Shown: piece after piece, positions 26,012 through 35,079 of the stretch
Numbering within the stretch: position 1 is the stretch's first letter
Layout of the letters: each line of letters begins with the position of its first letter
NCBI GenBank assembly: GCA_015057705.1
Contig: SVDU01000001.1
Span: 310,001-374,000, forward strand
Origin: Paenibacillaceae bacterium
GTDB taxonomy: Bacteria > Bacillota > Clostridia > Lachnospirales > Lachnospiraceae
DNA: 64,000 bases
Direction: 5' to 3'
Notes under the pieces: model-generated
What the model saw: the letters and a program-made list of their open reading frames with translations, nothing else
The model's database searches: none
Told to the model about the DNA's origin: nothing
Program-made: the position numbers and the translations under genes

Positions 26012-27028
26012 ATGAGCAAAAAAATAAAAGCAATTGAAAAAATAGGATTTCAATGGGGAATGGATAGTCCGTTTCTGGCATGTATGCATCACAAGGATCA
26101 GTTCCCGGCAGGGAATGAAGTGCAGGGACCTGCAGTTTCGTTAGCAGGAAGAAATATGGGGAATGATTTTTCCGGAAAAGACGGCTTTAGTATGTATCAC
26201 GGAGAAAAGGTTCCGGGATTTCCAGTTCACCCTCACCGTGGTTTTGAGACTGTTACCGTTGTTCTGGAAGGGATTGTTGACCACTTTGATTCCAAGGGAG
26301 CAGAAGGACGTTATGGAAACGGAGACGTCCAGTGGCTGACTACCGGAGCAGGATGCCAGCATGTGGAGATGTTCCCGCTGATTCATCAGGATCAGGAAAA
26401 TCCCCTGGAGCTATTTCAGATCTGGCTGAATTTACCGGCAAAGAGTAAATTCGCAGACCCGGATTATAAGATGCTCTGGGCAGAAGAGATTCCAGTAATT
26501 AAGCATACCAATGAAAAGGGAAAGATAGCGACAATCCGATTAATCGCCGGAAAATATGAAGACAAAAAGAGCCTGGAGCCAACGAAAAATTCATGGGCAG
26601 CAAGGGAAGAAAATCATGTGGGGATCCAGCTTGTCATACTGGAGCCTGAGGCAGAGTTTCAAATCGCTGCAGGTTCTAAGACCTTAAACCGTAACCTGTA
26701 TTTTTATAAGGGAAGCAGTTCCATCACCATTGATGGCAGGGATATTGATCCTTCCACCCGCATCAAACTTTCAGGAGAAGATCAGATTACGGTGGTGAAT
26801 GGAGATACTACCAGTTACCTTTTACTCCTGGAAGGGGAACCCATTAATGAACCAGTCGCTCAATTTGGACCCTTTGTTATGAATTCTGAGCAGGAAATAC
26901 GAAAGGCATATGAGGATTATCAGAGAACACAGTTCGGAGGCTGGCCATGGCATGATGATGAGCCGGTTCATGATAGGGAGATGGGAAGATTTGCCCGTTA
27001 TCCAGATGGAAGTGTTGTTAAGAGGTAA
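26012..27028 (+). CDS. Pirin-family bicupin protein
   Basis: A 338-residue protein. The N-terminal pirin domain carries the metal-binding motif PVHPHRGFETVTVVLEG, followed by GDVQWLTTGAGCQHVEMFP; a C-terminal pirin_C domain includes EPINEPVAQFGPFVMNSEQEI. Pirins are iron-binding dioxygenase-like proteins, some with quercetinase activity and some acting as redox-sensing co-regulators. The ATG at 26012 has AAGGAGTGA upstream and lies one base after the MarR stop, so the two form an operon. A stress or phenolic-compound response is plausible because MarR-pirin pairs often answer such compounds. Confidence 0.88.
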   Translation: MSKKIKAIEKIGFQWGMDSPFLACMHHKDQFPAGNEVQGPAVSLAGRNMGNDFSGKDGFSMYHGEKVPGFPVHPHRGFETVTVVLEGIVDHFDSKGAEGRYGNGDVQWLTTGAGCQHVEMFPLIHQDQENPLELFQIWLNLPAKSKFADPDYKMLWAEEIPVIKHTNEKGKIATIRLIAGKYEDKKSLEPTKNSWAAREENHVGIQLVILEPEAEFQIAAGSKTLNRNLYFYKGSSSITIDGRDIDPSTRIKLSGEDQITVVNGDTTSYLLLLEGEPINEPVAQFGPFVMNSEQEIRKAYEDYQRTQFGGWPWHDDEPVHDREMGRFARYPDGSVVKR

Positions 27029-27090
27029 TGGATATCAGGTATAATAGATATGATATATGCAGAAGAACAGCAAAATAGCTGGATAGATAG

Positions 27091-27135
27091 AAGGAGCGTT
27101 TACAGTATGTGGTTCATATACTGTGGGCGCTCCTT
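27091..27135 (+). terminator. Terminator of the marR-pirin operon
   Basis: AAGGAGCG plus ACAGTAT pair with ATACTGT plus CGCTCCTTT around a short loop (GTGGTTCAT), with a small internal bulge. Weak T-run. Confidence 0.6.
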
Positions 27136-27251
27136 TAATCAGGCAGAATTTATTAAAGTAAGGGGATTAAAGCAAAGGGGCATACACAGGAAAAAGAATA
27201 AATATAAAATTATATTTCCTATTTTAAGTCACTGAGCCTTAGTCAATAATT

Positions 27252-27299
27252 TAAGGAGCTTTTACCAAATAAAAATCCCCAATTGGTAAAAACTCCTTA
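27252..27299. terminator. Hairpin at the end of the SsuBC-type operon
   Basis: TAAGGAG and TTTTACCAA (27252-27268) pair with TTGGTAAAA and CTCCTTA (27283-27299). It lies 16 bases after the permease stop on the minus strand and may serve both directions; the T-run is modest. Confidence 0.6.
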
Positions 27300-27314
27300 T
27301 TCATAAATTTACAA

Positions 27315-28112
27315 TCAAAACTTAATCTTCTTCTCCAACAAAGATATCCCCTGATACAAAATTGCAGAAACAATACAAAGAATTACAATACTCATCACAA
27401 CCAGATCCATCTTAAACACCTGGCTGCCATAAATAATTAAATATCCCAGCCCCTTATTCGCCGCCAGGAACTCACCGATAATGACCCCAACCAGGCAAAG
27501 CCCGATATTTACCTTCATATTACTAATAATAAGGGGCACCGATCCCGGAAGCAGCACCTTTAACAGCACATCCTTTTTATTCCCCCCCAGAGAATAAATC
27601 AGCTTTATCTTATCCGGATCTGTCTGTGAGAATCCAGTATGGAGTGTCATGATACACCCAAATACAGCCACAGAGATGGAAGCAACAATAATCGTCTTGA
27701 TATTATTGCCCAGCCATACGATCAGGATAGGGGCAAGGGCTGATTTTGGAAGACTGTTTAACATCACCAGGTACGGTTCCAGAACTTCCGATATGCTGCG
27801 GCTGGACCAGAGGAGAACGGCAATCAGGAAGCCGCACACAACCACCAGAACAAAGCTGACCAGTGTTTCCATGACGGTTACTCCGATGTGCATGAAGATA
27901 CTTTTATCCTTTACCATTTCAAGAAAGCAGATGGTAACTCTGGAAGGGGAGCTGAAGATAAAGTCATTGATGATGCCCAGTCTGGCACATAACTCCCAGA
28001 CAGAGAGCAGAAGAACCAGCAGCATGAAGCGCCATACTCTTACGTTTCTGCGGTGCAGTTTCTCTTTTTCAATAAATGCCTGCTGAGCTAACGTAGGGTG
28101 TGTTTCAATCAT
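27315..28112 (-). CDS. ABC transporter permease, SsuC/TauC/ThiX class
   Basis: A 265-residue membrane protein with about six helices. The BPD_transp_1 core includes LNSLPKSALAPILIVWLGNNIKTIIVASISV and the EAA loop IYSLGGNKKDVLLKVLLPGSVPLIISNMKVN, typical of nitrate/sulfonate/taurine and thiamine-precursor permeases. The start at 28112 (MIETHPTLAQQ) follows GGAAGGAG; the frame extends further upstream inside the ATPase gene without a ribosome binding site. It overlaps the ATPase gene by eight bases. No substrate-binding protein is adjacent. Confidence 0.85.
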   Translation of the reverse strand: MIETHPTLAQQAFIEKEKLHRRNVRVWRFMLLVLLLSVWELCARLGIINDFIFSSPSRVTICFLEMVKDKSIFMHIGVTVMETLVSFVLVVVCGFLIAVLLWSSRSISEVLEPYLVMLNSLPKSALAPILIVWLGNNIKTIIVASISVAVFGCIMTLHTGFSQTDPDKIKLIYSLGGNKKDVLLKVLLPGSVPLIISNMKVNIGLCLVGVIIGEFLAANKGLGYLIIYGSQVFKMDLVVMSIVILCIVSAILYQGISLLEKKIKF

Positions 28113-28872
28113 GGTTTTGCAGCTCCTTCCATACCTGATTAAAATAAACAGAAAACTCCGGCATATTTCTGCGGTCCAGAGGTCGGATGTTCTCACTGCC
28201 GAAGGAGATGGGAACAATAGCCTTGATTCTGCCAGGTCTTTTTGTCAGGACGATTACCCGGTCAGCCACACTGATGGCTTCAGAAAGGTCATGAGTAATC
28301 AGGATGGCAGTTTTATGAGTACTTTTTATGATCGTACTGATATCATCACAGACAGAAAGTCTGGTCTGATAGTCTAAAGCGGAGAATGGTTCATCTAATA
28401 ATAGAAGGTCCGGCTCCAGTGCCAGGGTGCGGACCAGAGCAGCACGCTGGCGCATACCGCCGGACAGTTCGGACGGTCTTGCATTTTCAAAACTGCCAAG
28501 ACCGTAAGTATGAAGCATGTTATGAAGCTTCTCTCTGGAACTGCTGTTTCGTTTCTTCTGAATTTCCAGTCCAAGCTCAGCATTTCCCATTATGGTGCGC
28601 CATTCAAAGAGATGGTCACGCTGCAGCATGTAGCCTATATTAACACCTGATTCAGACTTTGGTACGCCGTCGATTAAAATTTCGCCCTCATCGGGAATCA
28701 GCAGTCCGCATAAAAGTGATAACAGGGTCGATTTCCCGCAGCCGGAAGGACCGACTACAGCAAGGAATTCCCCGTTGTCAGCAGTAAAAGATATATTGGA
28801 AAGGGCCAGTGTCTCACCCTCAAGGGAATGATAGGAGTAACTGAGCCCGGAAACTTCCAGTTTTGGTTTCAT
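28105..28872 (-). CDS. ABC transporter ATPase, SsuB/TauB/ThiZ class
   Basis: A 255-residue cytoplasmic ATPase. Walker A is GPSGCGKS, the Q-loop region is IGYMLQRDHLFEWRTI (the family Q-x-x-x-L-x-P/E-W motif), signature LSGGMRQR, Walker B LLLLDEPFSALD, and H-loop ITHDLSEAISVADRVIVLTKRPGRI. This pattern is typical of sulfonate, taurine, nitrate and hydroxymethylpyrimidine importers. AAGGAGG precedes the ATG. It pairs with the downstream permease. The missing binding protein must be encoded elsewhere, and substrate cannot be told. Confidence 0.88.
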   Translation of the reverse strand: MKPKLEVSGLSYSYHSLEGETLALSNISFTADNGEFLAVVGPSGCGKSTLLSLLCGLLIPDEGEILIDGVPKSESGVNIGYMLQRDHLFEWRTIMGNAELGLEIQKKRNSSSREKLHNMLHTYGLGSFENARPSELSGGMRQRAALVRTLALEPDLLLLDEPFSALDYQTRLSVCDDISTIIKSTHKTAILITHDLSEAISVADRVIVLTKRPGRIKAIVPISFGSENIRPLDRRNMPEFSVYFNQVWKELQNHD

Positions 28873-28913
28873 GGGTCCTCCTTATTTGACAGAACTAACT
28901 CTGATATAGTGTT

Positions 28914-28942
28914 ATAATATGTACAAATAAAGGGATTGTGAA
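28914..28942 (-). promoter_or_regulatory. Putative promoter of the SsuBC-type operon
   Basis: Minus strand TTCACA (28942-28937), 17-base spacer, TATTAT (28919-28914), about 42 bases before the ATPase start. No riboswitch was recognised in the short leader. Confidence 0.4.
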
Positions 28943-29026
28943 GAAAACTTTGTCCTCTCTCGTAATCGGAACAATTTAAGAAATTCAAATAATAGACTGA
29001 AATATCAGAAAAAACAAGAAAAAGCC

Positions 29027-29108
29027 TTGCAATGCAAGGAAAAGGGTGTTATACTATTCAAGATAACAAGCATGTTTGACTGATAGAGAGTGGGCGGAAG
29101 TCCACTCT
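29027..29108 (+). promoter_or_regulatory. Promoter and leader hairpin of the rimP-nusA-infB operon
   Basis: TTGCAA (29027-29032), 17-base spacer, TATACT (29050-29055). The 5' leader contains AGAGTGG (29087-29093) pairing with CCACTCT (29102-29108), followed by TTCCATTTTG. A short AGTGGGC...CCACT hairpin ahead of rimP is a common feature in Clostridia. It might be an attenuator answering NusA level, which is inference. Confidence 0.6.
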
Positions 29109-29138
29109 TTCCATTTTGTTTGGAAAGGTGGGAAGAAA

Positions 29139-29606
29139 ATGGCTAAAAGAGAAGAGTATGAGGCAAAGACAGAAAGCTTTTTAATGCCCCTTATGAAAGA
29201 AAACAATTTCGAACTGGTTGATGTGGAATATATAAAAGAAGCGGGAAACTGGTATTTACGGGCTTATATTGATAAAGAAGGCGGAATTACAGTTGATGAC
29301 TGTGAAATTATAAGCAGAAGGCTGGGAGACTGGCTGGATGAAAAGGATTTTATTGCAGACAGCTACATTCTGGAGGTCAGTTCCCCAGGACTTGGCAGAC
29401 CCTTAAAGAAAGATAAGGATTTTAACAGAAGCATCGGAGAAGATGTGGATATTAAGCTGTATAAGCCATTGAACAAACAAAAGGACTTCACTGGTACGCT
29501 GATATCCTTTGACAAGGACACTGTAACCATTGCCCAGGAAGATGGAGCAGAGCTTACGCTCAACCGGCCTGAGATCGCATTGATCCGGCTGGCATTTGAT
29601 TTCTAA
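29139..29606 (+). CDS. rimP: Ribosome maturation factor RimP
   Basis: A 155-residue protein needed for 30S subunit assembly. The N-terminal alpha/beta domain contains NFELVDVEYIKEAGNWYLRAYIDKEGGI and the signature ILEVSSPGLGRPLKKDKDF (about residues 79-97); the C-terminal SH3-like domain follows. The ATG at 29139 follows AAAGGTGGGAAG. An upstream extension to 29076 would cross the leader hairpin and is rejected. First gene of the conserved translation cluster. Confidence 0.95.
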   Translation: MAKREEYEAKTESFLMPLMKENNFELVDVEYIKEAGNWYLRAYIDKEGGITVDDCEIISRRLGDWLDEKDFIADSYILEVSSPGLGRPLKKDKDFNRSIGEDVDIKLYKPLNKQKDFTGTLISFDKDTVTIAQEDGAELTLNRPEIALIRLAFDF

Positions 29607-29635
29607 ACAGTAAGAGATATTAGGAGGATAAAAAA

Positions 29636-30796
29636 ATGAATAAGGAACTGTTAGAAGCACTGAATATTCTGGAAAAGGAGAACAGTATCAGCAAGGAGAC
29701 CCTGTTGGAAGCAATAGAGAATTCCCTCCTTACTGCTTGCAAGAACCACTTCGGAAAAGCGGATAATATTAAAGTCAGCATCAACCGCGATACCTGTGAT
29801 TTTAACGTTTCTGCAGAAAAAGAAGTGGTGGAGACAGTTGAAGATCCTCTGCTGCAGATCAGCCTGGCAGAGGCAAAGATGACAGATCCCAAATACGATC
29901 TCGGAGATGTGATTCATTGTCCTATAGACTCGAAAAAGTTTGGAAGAATTGCCACACAGAATGCGAAGAACGTGATTCTGCAGAAGATCCGCGAAGAAGG
30001 CAGAAAATCACTGTTTAATGACTGGTACTGTCAGGAGCGGGAAGTCGTTACTGGTATTGTACAGAGATATCTGGGAAGAAACGTCAGTATCAACTTAGGC
30101 AAGGTAGACGCCATTTTAAATGAAACGGAGATGGTAAAGGGAGAAGTATTCAAGGCTACAGAGCGAATCAAGGTTTTTGTTCTGGAGGTAAAGGATACAC
30201 CCAAGGGACCAAGAATTTCTGTATCAAGAACTCATCCGGATCTGGTAAAACGTCTGTTTGAGTCTGAAGTAACGGAAGTAAAGGATGGAACGGTAGAGAT
30301 TAAGGCAATCGCAAGAGAAGCTGGCTCCAGAACCAAGATCGCCGTAAAATCCAACGACACCAACGTTGATCCGGTAGGTGCATGCGTTGGTTTAAACGGA
30401 GCAAGAGTGAATTCCATTGTAAACGAATTAAGGGGAGAAAAAATCGATATTATTAACTGGGATGACAATCCGGCTTACTTAATTGAGAATGCACTCAGCC
30501 CGGCAAAGGTAATCTGCGTTGTGGCTGACGAAGTATCCAAAGAGGCACAGGTAATTGTACCGGATTACCAGCTGTCACTGGCAATTGGTAAAGAAGGTCA
30601 GAATGCAAGACTTGCTGCAAGACTTACTGGCTATAAGATTGATATTAAGAGTGAAACACAGGCAAGAGAACTTGGTCTTTTTGAAGAACTTGGTCTGGAA
30701 TATCAGGACAGTGCAAACAACGGCAGCAGCTCCTTTGAGGAAGCGCTGCAGGGTGAATTTCAGGAAGAAGAGTCCGAAGACAGCTACCAGGAATAA
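29636..30796 (+). CDS. nusA: Transcription termination/antitermination factor NusA
   Basis: A 386-residue NusA of the short Gram-positive form. It contains the N-terminal RNA-polymerase-binding domain (MNKELLEALNILEKENSISKETLLEAIE), an S1 domain (about residues 135-200, GIVQRYLGRNVSINLG), and tandem KH domains (IAREAGSRTKIAV; SLAIGKEGQNARLAARLTGYKIDI). The acidic C-terminal repeats of proteobacterial NusA are absent, as is usual here. TAGGAGGAT precedes the ATG. It modulates pausing and termination. Confidence 0.96.
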   Translation: MNKELLEALNILEKENSISKETLLEAIENSLLTACKNHFGKADNIKVSINRDTCDFNVSAEKEVVETVEDPLLQISLAEAKMTDPKYDLGDVIHCPIDSKKFGRIATQNAKNVILQKIREEGRKSLFNDWYCQEREVVTGIVQRYLGRNVSINLGKVDAILNETEMVKGEVFKATERIKVFVLEVKDTPKGPRISVSRTHPDLVKRLFESEVTEVKDGTVEIKAIAREAGSRTKIAVKSNDTNVDPVGACVGLNGARVNSIVNELRGEKIDIINWDDNPAYLIENALSPAKVICVVADEVSKEAQVIVPDYQLSLAIGKEGQNARLAARLTGYKIDIKSETQARELGLFEELGLEYQDSANNGSSSFEEALQGEFQEEESEDSYQE

Positions 30797-30817
30797 TAAT
30801 TAGGATGTGATGGAGAC

Positions 30818-31087
30818 GTGAGTACAAAAAAGGTACCGCTCAGACAGTGTATCGGCTGCGGTGAGATGAAAAATAAAAAAGAGATGATACGTGTTTTAAA
30901 AACTTCGGAAGACAGCTTTGTTCTTGATGGAACCGGGCGTAAGAATGGACGGGGAGCTTATTTATGTCCATCTATGGAATGCTTCAAAAAAGCGGTAAAA
31001 AGTAAGGGATTGGAGCGTTCCTTTAAAATGTCGATTCCAAAAGAAGTTTACGAAGCGTTGGAAAGGGAGATGGAGCAGTTTGGATAA
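30818..31087 (+). CDS. ylxR: YlxR/RnpM family RNA-binding protein (DUF448)
   Basis: An 89-residue protein starting with GTG. The family signature PLRQCIGCGEMKNKKEMIRVLK includes a C-x-x-C pair, and GRKNGRGAYLCPSMECFKKA is the second conserved block. Family members bind RNA; in Bacillus the protein (RnpM) modulates RNase P. A GATGGAG stretch lies just before the GTG. The 3' end overlaps the next gene by eight bases. Position between nusA and infB is the conserved one. Confidence 0.92.
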   Translation: MSTKKVPLRQCIGCGEMKNKKEMIRVLKTSEDSFVLDGTGRKNGRGAYLCPSMECFKKAVKSKGLERSFKMSIPKEVYEALEREMEQFG

Positions 31088-31478
31088 CAGACAGAAAATT
31101 CTGAATCTGATCGGGCTTGCAACGAAAGCCGGAAAGATTTCAAGCGGAGAGTTCATGACTGAGAAATCCGTTAAGGCAGGAAAAGCATCGTTAGTGATCG
31201 TTTCTGAGGAAGCCTCAGACAATACAAGGAAGATGTTTACCAATACGTGTACTTACTATAAGGTACCAATTTATTTCTTTGGAAGAAAGGAAGAACTGGG
31301 TCACGCTATGGGTAAGGAGATGAGGGCGTCTCTTGCTGTCGTGGATAATGGGTTTGCAAAGGCAATCGAGAAACTAATGAATACAAATGCAGGTAGTGAG
31401 TGTGAGAATGAGCCTTCACATCTACCAGTATGTGCTGCAGAATGTGCACAGAATGGAGGAAAGCATGAGAGTTTATGA
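31080..31478 (+). CDS. ylxQ: L7Ae-like ribosomal/RNA-binding protein (YlxQ)
   Basis: A 132-residue protein with an L7Ae/L30e/S12e fold: [45 protein letters not shown]. It probably binds kink-turn RNA. The TTG start at 31080 overlaps the ylxR stop; GGAGATGGAG lies upstream. The C-terminal 30 residues (from about 102, [20 protein letters not shown]) are cysteine-containing and beyond the usual length of about 100, and their coding DNA overlaps the start of infB by 14 bases. The extension may be read-out caused by that overlap. Confidence 0.85.
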   Translation: MDNRQKILNLIGLATKAGKISSGEFMTEKSVKAGKASLVIVSEEASDNTRKMFTNTCTYYKVPIYFFGRKEELGHAMGKEMRASLAVVDNGFAKAIEKLMNTNAGSECENEPSHLPVCAAECAQNGGKHESL

Positions 31479-34400
31479 TCTGGCAAAAGAACTGGGAAAA
31501 GACACGAGTAAGGAGATACTGGATATATTGGAAAAACATAATATAAATTTAAAAAGCTCTTCAAATATCACCGATGAACAGGCATCAATAGTAAAAAAGG
31601 AAGTAGGCGCAGGAAGGGGAACTTCACCTGCACGTACTGAAGCACCAGGCGGTGATGATTCCGAAGCACCAAAGAAAAAAATAGCGGCTGTATTCAGACC
31701 GCAGAATGCACAGATGAAACCACAGGGCCAGGGTACATCAAGACCTGCACAGAAGCCTGCACAGAATATGGGACAGAGAGATGACATGCAGAAAAAGACG
31801 GAACAGACATCAGAGAGTACAGTAATAGATCATAATACAGCAACACGTGAAGAAAGACCACAGGGAAGCTATCAGGGAAATCGTGAAGACAGACCCCAGG
31901 GTCAGGGCGGCTACCAGGGAAACAGACCCCAGGGTCAGAGCGGCTACCAGGGAAACAGACCCCAGGGTCAGGGCGGCTACCAGGGAAACAGACCGCAGGG
32001 TCAGGGTGGTTACCAGGGAAATCGTGAAGGAAGACCCCAGGGTCAGGGCGGTTACCAGGGAAATCGTGAAGGAAGACCGCAGGGTCAGGGCGGTTACCAG
32101 GGAAACAGACCCCAGGGTCAGGGCGGCTACCAGGGAAACAGACCGCAGGGTCAGGGCGGTTACCAGGGAAACAGACCCCAGGGCCAGGGCGGCTATCAGG
32201 GAAATCGTGAAGGAAGACCGGAAGGTCAGGGCGGCTACCAGGGAAACCGTGAAGGAAGACCGGAAGGTCAGGGCGGTTACCAGGGAAACAGACCTCAGGG
32301 CCAGGGCGGCTACCAGGGAAACAGACCCCAGGGTCAGGGCGGCTACCAGGGAAACAGACCGCAGGGTCAGGGCGGCTACCAGGGAAACAGACCTCCAGGT
32401 CAGGGCGGTTATCAGGGTAATAGACCACAGGGTCAGGGTGGTTACCAGGGAAACAGACCTCCAGGTCAGGGCGGTTACCAGGGAAACAGACCGCAGGGTC
32501 AGGGCGGCTACCAGGGAAACAGACCGCAGGGTCAGGGTGGCTACCAGGGAAACAGACCCCAGGGTCAGGGCGGCTATCAGGGTTACGGAAGACCGCAGGG
32601 CGGCGGCTATCAGAATGACAAAGATGGCGATAACAACCGCGGTCCAAGACCACAGGGAGCACGTACCGGAAGAGACGCAGCACCTAAAAATTTTGACACT
32701 CCGATTCAGGCAAAACCTACCAGTAACAGAGCTACGAAGAATAACTATAAAAATGGCAGATTTGATAAAAGAGACAAAGATGACGTCAGCAAGGGAAGAG
32801 CAACAACAAAAGGGGGCAAAGCACCGATTCTGCCTCCGGTTCATGTAGAACCCAAGGTTGAGGAAATCAAGACCATTATCGTACCTGAGATTTTAACTAT
32901 AAAAGAACTGGCAGAGAAGATGAAACTTCAGCCATCTGCCATCGTTAAGAAGCTATTTTTAAAGGGCAAGATCGTTACCCTCAATACAGAGATTGACTTT
33001 GAACAGGCAGAAGAGATCGCTATGGAATACGAAGTACTCTGCGAAAAAGAAGTGAAGATCGATGTCATTGAAGAACTTCTGAAAGAGGAAGAAGAAAACG
33101 TAGAAGATATGGCAGCCAGACCGCCGGTTGTCTGCGTTATGGGTCATGTAGACCACGGTAAAACTTCTCTTCTTGATGCAATCCGTCAGACCAGCGTTAC
33201 CTCCAGAGAGGCAGGCGGTATTACCCAGCACATCGGTGCTTATACAGTTGATATCAGCGGACAGAAAATTACATTCCTCGACACACCCGGCCATGAAGCG
33301 TTTACAGCCATGCGTATGAGAGGAGCCCAGTCTACCGATATTGCTATCTTAGTTGTAGCAGCAGATGATGGAGTAATGCCACAGACAATTGAGGCCATCA
33401 ACCATGCAAAAGCAGCTGAAGTTGAGATCATTGTTGCCATCAATAAGATTGATAAGCCAAGTGCAAACATTGACAAAGTGAAACAGGAGTTGTCTGAGTA
33501 CGAACTGATTCCAGAAGATTGGGGCGGCAGTACGATATTTGTTCCTGTATCTGCACATACTAAAGAAGGAATCAAAGAACTTCTGGAGATGATTCTACTG
33601 ACTGCAGAAGTAAAAGAATTAAAAGCCAATGCAAACCGTCATGCAAGAGGTCTTATCATCGAGGCTGAGCTTGATAAGGGCAAGGGACCAGTTGCTACCG
33701 TTCTGGTACAAAAGGGAACCCTTCGCGTAGGCGATACAGTTACTGCAGGTTCCTGCTACGGAAAAGTCCGCGCCATGATGGATGATAAGGGCCGGAGAGT
33801 AAAAGAAGCAGGTCCATCTACTCCGGTAGAGATTTTAGGCTTAAACGACGTTCCTGGTGCAGGTGATGTCCTCATCAGTACAGAGAATGAGAAAGAAGCA
33901 AGAAACTTTGCAGAAACATTCATCTCTGAAGGAAAGAACCGTCTGTTAGAAGATACAAAAGCGAAGCTGTCACTGGATGATCTGTTCACCCAGATTAAGG
34001 CTGGTAATGTAAAAGAACTTCCTATTATTGTAAAAGCAGATGTTCAGGGTTCTGTAGAAGCAGTAAAACAGAGTCTTGTGAAGCTGTCCAATGAAGAAGT
34101 TATGGTTAAGGTGATTCATGGCGGTGTTGGTGCCATCAATGAATCCGACGTTTCTCTGGCGTCTGCATCCAATGCGATTATCATCGGTTTCAATGTAAGA
34201 CCTGATGTAACTGCAAAATCAATCGCAGACAGAGAGAAAGTAGATTTAAGACTCTACAAGGTAATTTATCAGGCCATTGAAGACGTGGAATCCGCTATGA
34301 AGGGTATGTTAGATCCGATCTTTGAAGAGAAGATCATCGGTCATGCCATTGTGCGCCAGACCTTTAAGGCATCCGGCGTTGGTACCATCGCAGGTTCATA

Positions 34401-34617
34401 CGTAATGGACGGTAAATTCCAGAGAGGCTGCAGCGTACGCATCACCCGTCAGGGAGAGAAGATCTATGATGGTCCTCTTGCATCCTTAAAGAGATTTAAA
34501 GATGATGTAAAAGAAGTTGCTACGGGTTATGAGTGCGGTCTTGTATTTGAGAAATTTAATGATATTATGGAAGATGACATGATTGAAGCATATGCCATGG
34601 TGGAGGTTCCTCGCTAG
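31465..34617 (+). CDS. infB: Translation initiation factor IF-2 with long [11 protein letters not shown] repeat region
   Basis: A 1050-residue GTPase that brings initiator tRNA to the 30S subunit. The start at 31465 ([20 protein letters not shown]) is the IF2_N motif, with GGAGGAAAGC upstream; the open frame begins earlier inside ylxQ. Residues 131-385 are about 21 glycine-, glutamine- and arginine-rich repeats (see separate entry). A second IF2_N segment ([21 protein letters not shown]) lies near residue 475. The G domain begins at GHVDHGKT (from residue 560) with DTPGHEA and NKID, followed by domains II, III and IV. The C-terminus is complete. It is longer than typical Firmicute IF-2 (700-950 residues) because of the repeats. 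Confidence 0.96.
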   Translation: MRVYDLAKELGKDTSKEILDILEKHNINLKSSSNITDEQASIVKKEVGAGRGTSPARTEAPGGDDSEAPKKKIAAVFRPQNAQMKPQGQGTSRPAQKPAQNMGQRDDMQKKTEQTSESTVIDHNTATREERPQGSYQGNREDRPQGQGGYQGNRPQGQSGYQGNRPQGQGGYQGNRPQGQGGYQGNREGRPQGQGGYQGNREGRPQGQGGYQGNRPQGQGGYQGNRPQGQGGYQGNRPQGQGGYQGNREGRPEGQGGYQGNREGRPEGQGGYQGNRPQGQGGYQGNRPQGQGGYQGNRPQGQGGYQGNRPPGQGGYQGNRPQGQGGYQGNRPPGQGGYQGNRPQGQGGYQGNRPQGQGGYQGNRPQGQGGYQGYGRPQGGGYQNDKDGDNNRGPRPQGARTGRDAAPKNFDTPIQAKPTSNRATKNNYKNGRFDKRDKDDVSKGRATTKGGKAPILPPVHVEPKVEEIKTIIVPEILTIKELAEKMKLQPSAIVKKLFLKGKIVTLNTEIDFEQAEEIAMEYEVLCEKEVKIDVIEELLKEEEENVEDMAARPPVVCVMGHVDHGKTSLLDAIRQTSVTSREAGGITQHIGAYTVDISGQKITFLDTPGHEAFTAMRMRGAQSTDIAILVVAADDGVMPQTIEAINHAKAAEVEIIVAINKIDKPSANIDKVKQELSEYELIPEDWGGSTIFVPVSAHTKEGIKELLEMILLTAEVKELKANANRHARGLIIEAELDKGKGPVATVLVQKGTLRVGDTVTAGSCYGKVRAMMDDKGRRVKEAGPSTPVEILGLNDVPGAGDVLISTENEKEARNFAETFISEGKNRLLEDTKAKLSLDDLFTQIKAGNVKELPIIVKADVQGSVEAVKQSLVKLSNEEVMVKVIHGGVGAINESDVSLASASNAIIIGFNVRPDVTAKSIADREKVDLRLYKVIYQAIEDVESAMKGMLDPIFEEKIIGHAIVRQTFKASGVGTIAGSYVMDGKFQRGCSVRITRQGEKIYDGPLASLKRFKDDVKEVATGYECGLVFEKFNDIMEDDMIEAYAMVEVPR
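31855..32619 (+). repeat. In-frame tandem repeat (33 to 42 bp units) within infB
   Basis: About 21 units encode [11 protein letters not shown], some with NREG or NRED spacers and Q-to-P or Q-to-E changes at position 3. Units differ mainly in third codon positions (CCC/CCG/CCA, GGT/GGC, TAC/TAT), so the protein is more conserved than the DNA. Because units are multiples of three bases, all six frames stay open across the region, which creates long false reading frames. Confidence 0.95.
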
Positions 34618-34635
34618 GAACACTCCCCTGGAACG

Positions 34636-34675
34636 TTCAAAAGATGAGCCCGTTAAAACGGGCTGGTCTTTTTGA
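34636..34675 (+). other. Very stable infB-rbfA intercistronic hairpin
   Basis: TTCAAAAGA and AGCCCG (34636-34652) pair with CGGGCT and TCTTTTTGAA (34659-34675) around TTAAAA, with a TG/GG mismatch between the two stems. The right arm contains TTTTT, so it may act as a partial intrinsic terminator or as an RNA-processing site between the two genes. Confidence 0.7.
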
Positions 34676-34704
34676 ATATGAGGGCAGACAGCGAAAGGAA
34701 TAAA

Positions 34705-35067
34705 ATGCGTAAAAACAGTATAAAAAATACCAGAATTAATATGGAAGTACAGAAGGAATTAAGCCAGATCATCCGTCTGGAAATCAAGGATCCAAGAATT
34801 CATCCAATGACTACCGTTGTTTCGGTTGAGGTAACTCCTGATTTAAAATTCTGTAAGGCATATATCAGCATTCTGGGCGACGAAGAAGCAGGAAAAGCAA
34901 CCATCGAAGGACTGAAAAGTGCAGAAGGCTATATTCGCCGGGAGCTTGCCCGGAGAGTCAATCTGCGAAATACACCGGAGATCAAATTTATACTGGACCA
35001 GTCCATTGAATATGGAGTGAATATGTCCAGACTCATTGACGAGGTTACGAAAGACATCAAAGAGTAA
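34705..35067 (+). CDS. rbfA: Ribosome-binding factor A
   Basis: A 120-residue KH-like protein for late 30S maturation and cold adaptation. Motifs are NTRINMEVQKELSQIIRLEIKDPRI and VSVEVTPDLKFCKAYISILG, then RRELARRVNLRNTPEIKFILDQSIEYGVNMSRLIDEV. The ATG at 34705 has AAAGGAATAA upstream; a longer frame to 34672 would start inside the hairpin. It follows infB as in most Firmicutes. Confidence 0.95.
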   Translation: MRKNSIKNTRINMEVQKELSQIIRLEIKDPRIHPMTTVVSVEVTPDLKFCKAYISILGDEEAGKATIEGLKSAEGYIRRELARRVNLRNTPEIKFILDQSIEYGVNMSRLIDEVTKDIKE

Positions 35068-35079
35068 GGAGGTGCCATT

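Noticed and set aside
27050-27235. 61-codon plus-strand frame after pirin
   Set aside because: It spans the pirin terminator, has no ribosome binding site and no family resemblance.
31855-32619. Regular repeats resembling a CRISPR array
   Set aside because: Units are contiguous, coding and in frame with infB; there are no unique spacers and no cas genes.
31694-32848. Three long reading frames (about 330-345 codons) on both strands over the infB repeat
   Set aside because: They exist only because the repeat units are multiples of three bases without stops in any frame; their translations are repetitive arginine/valine or cysteine/proline strings and lack ribosome binding sites.
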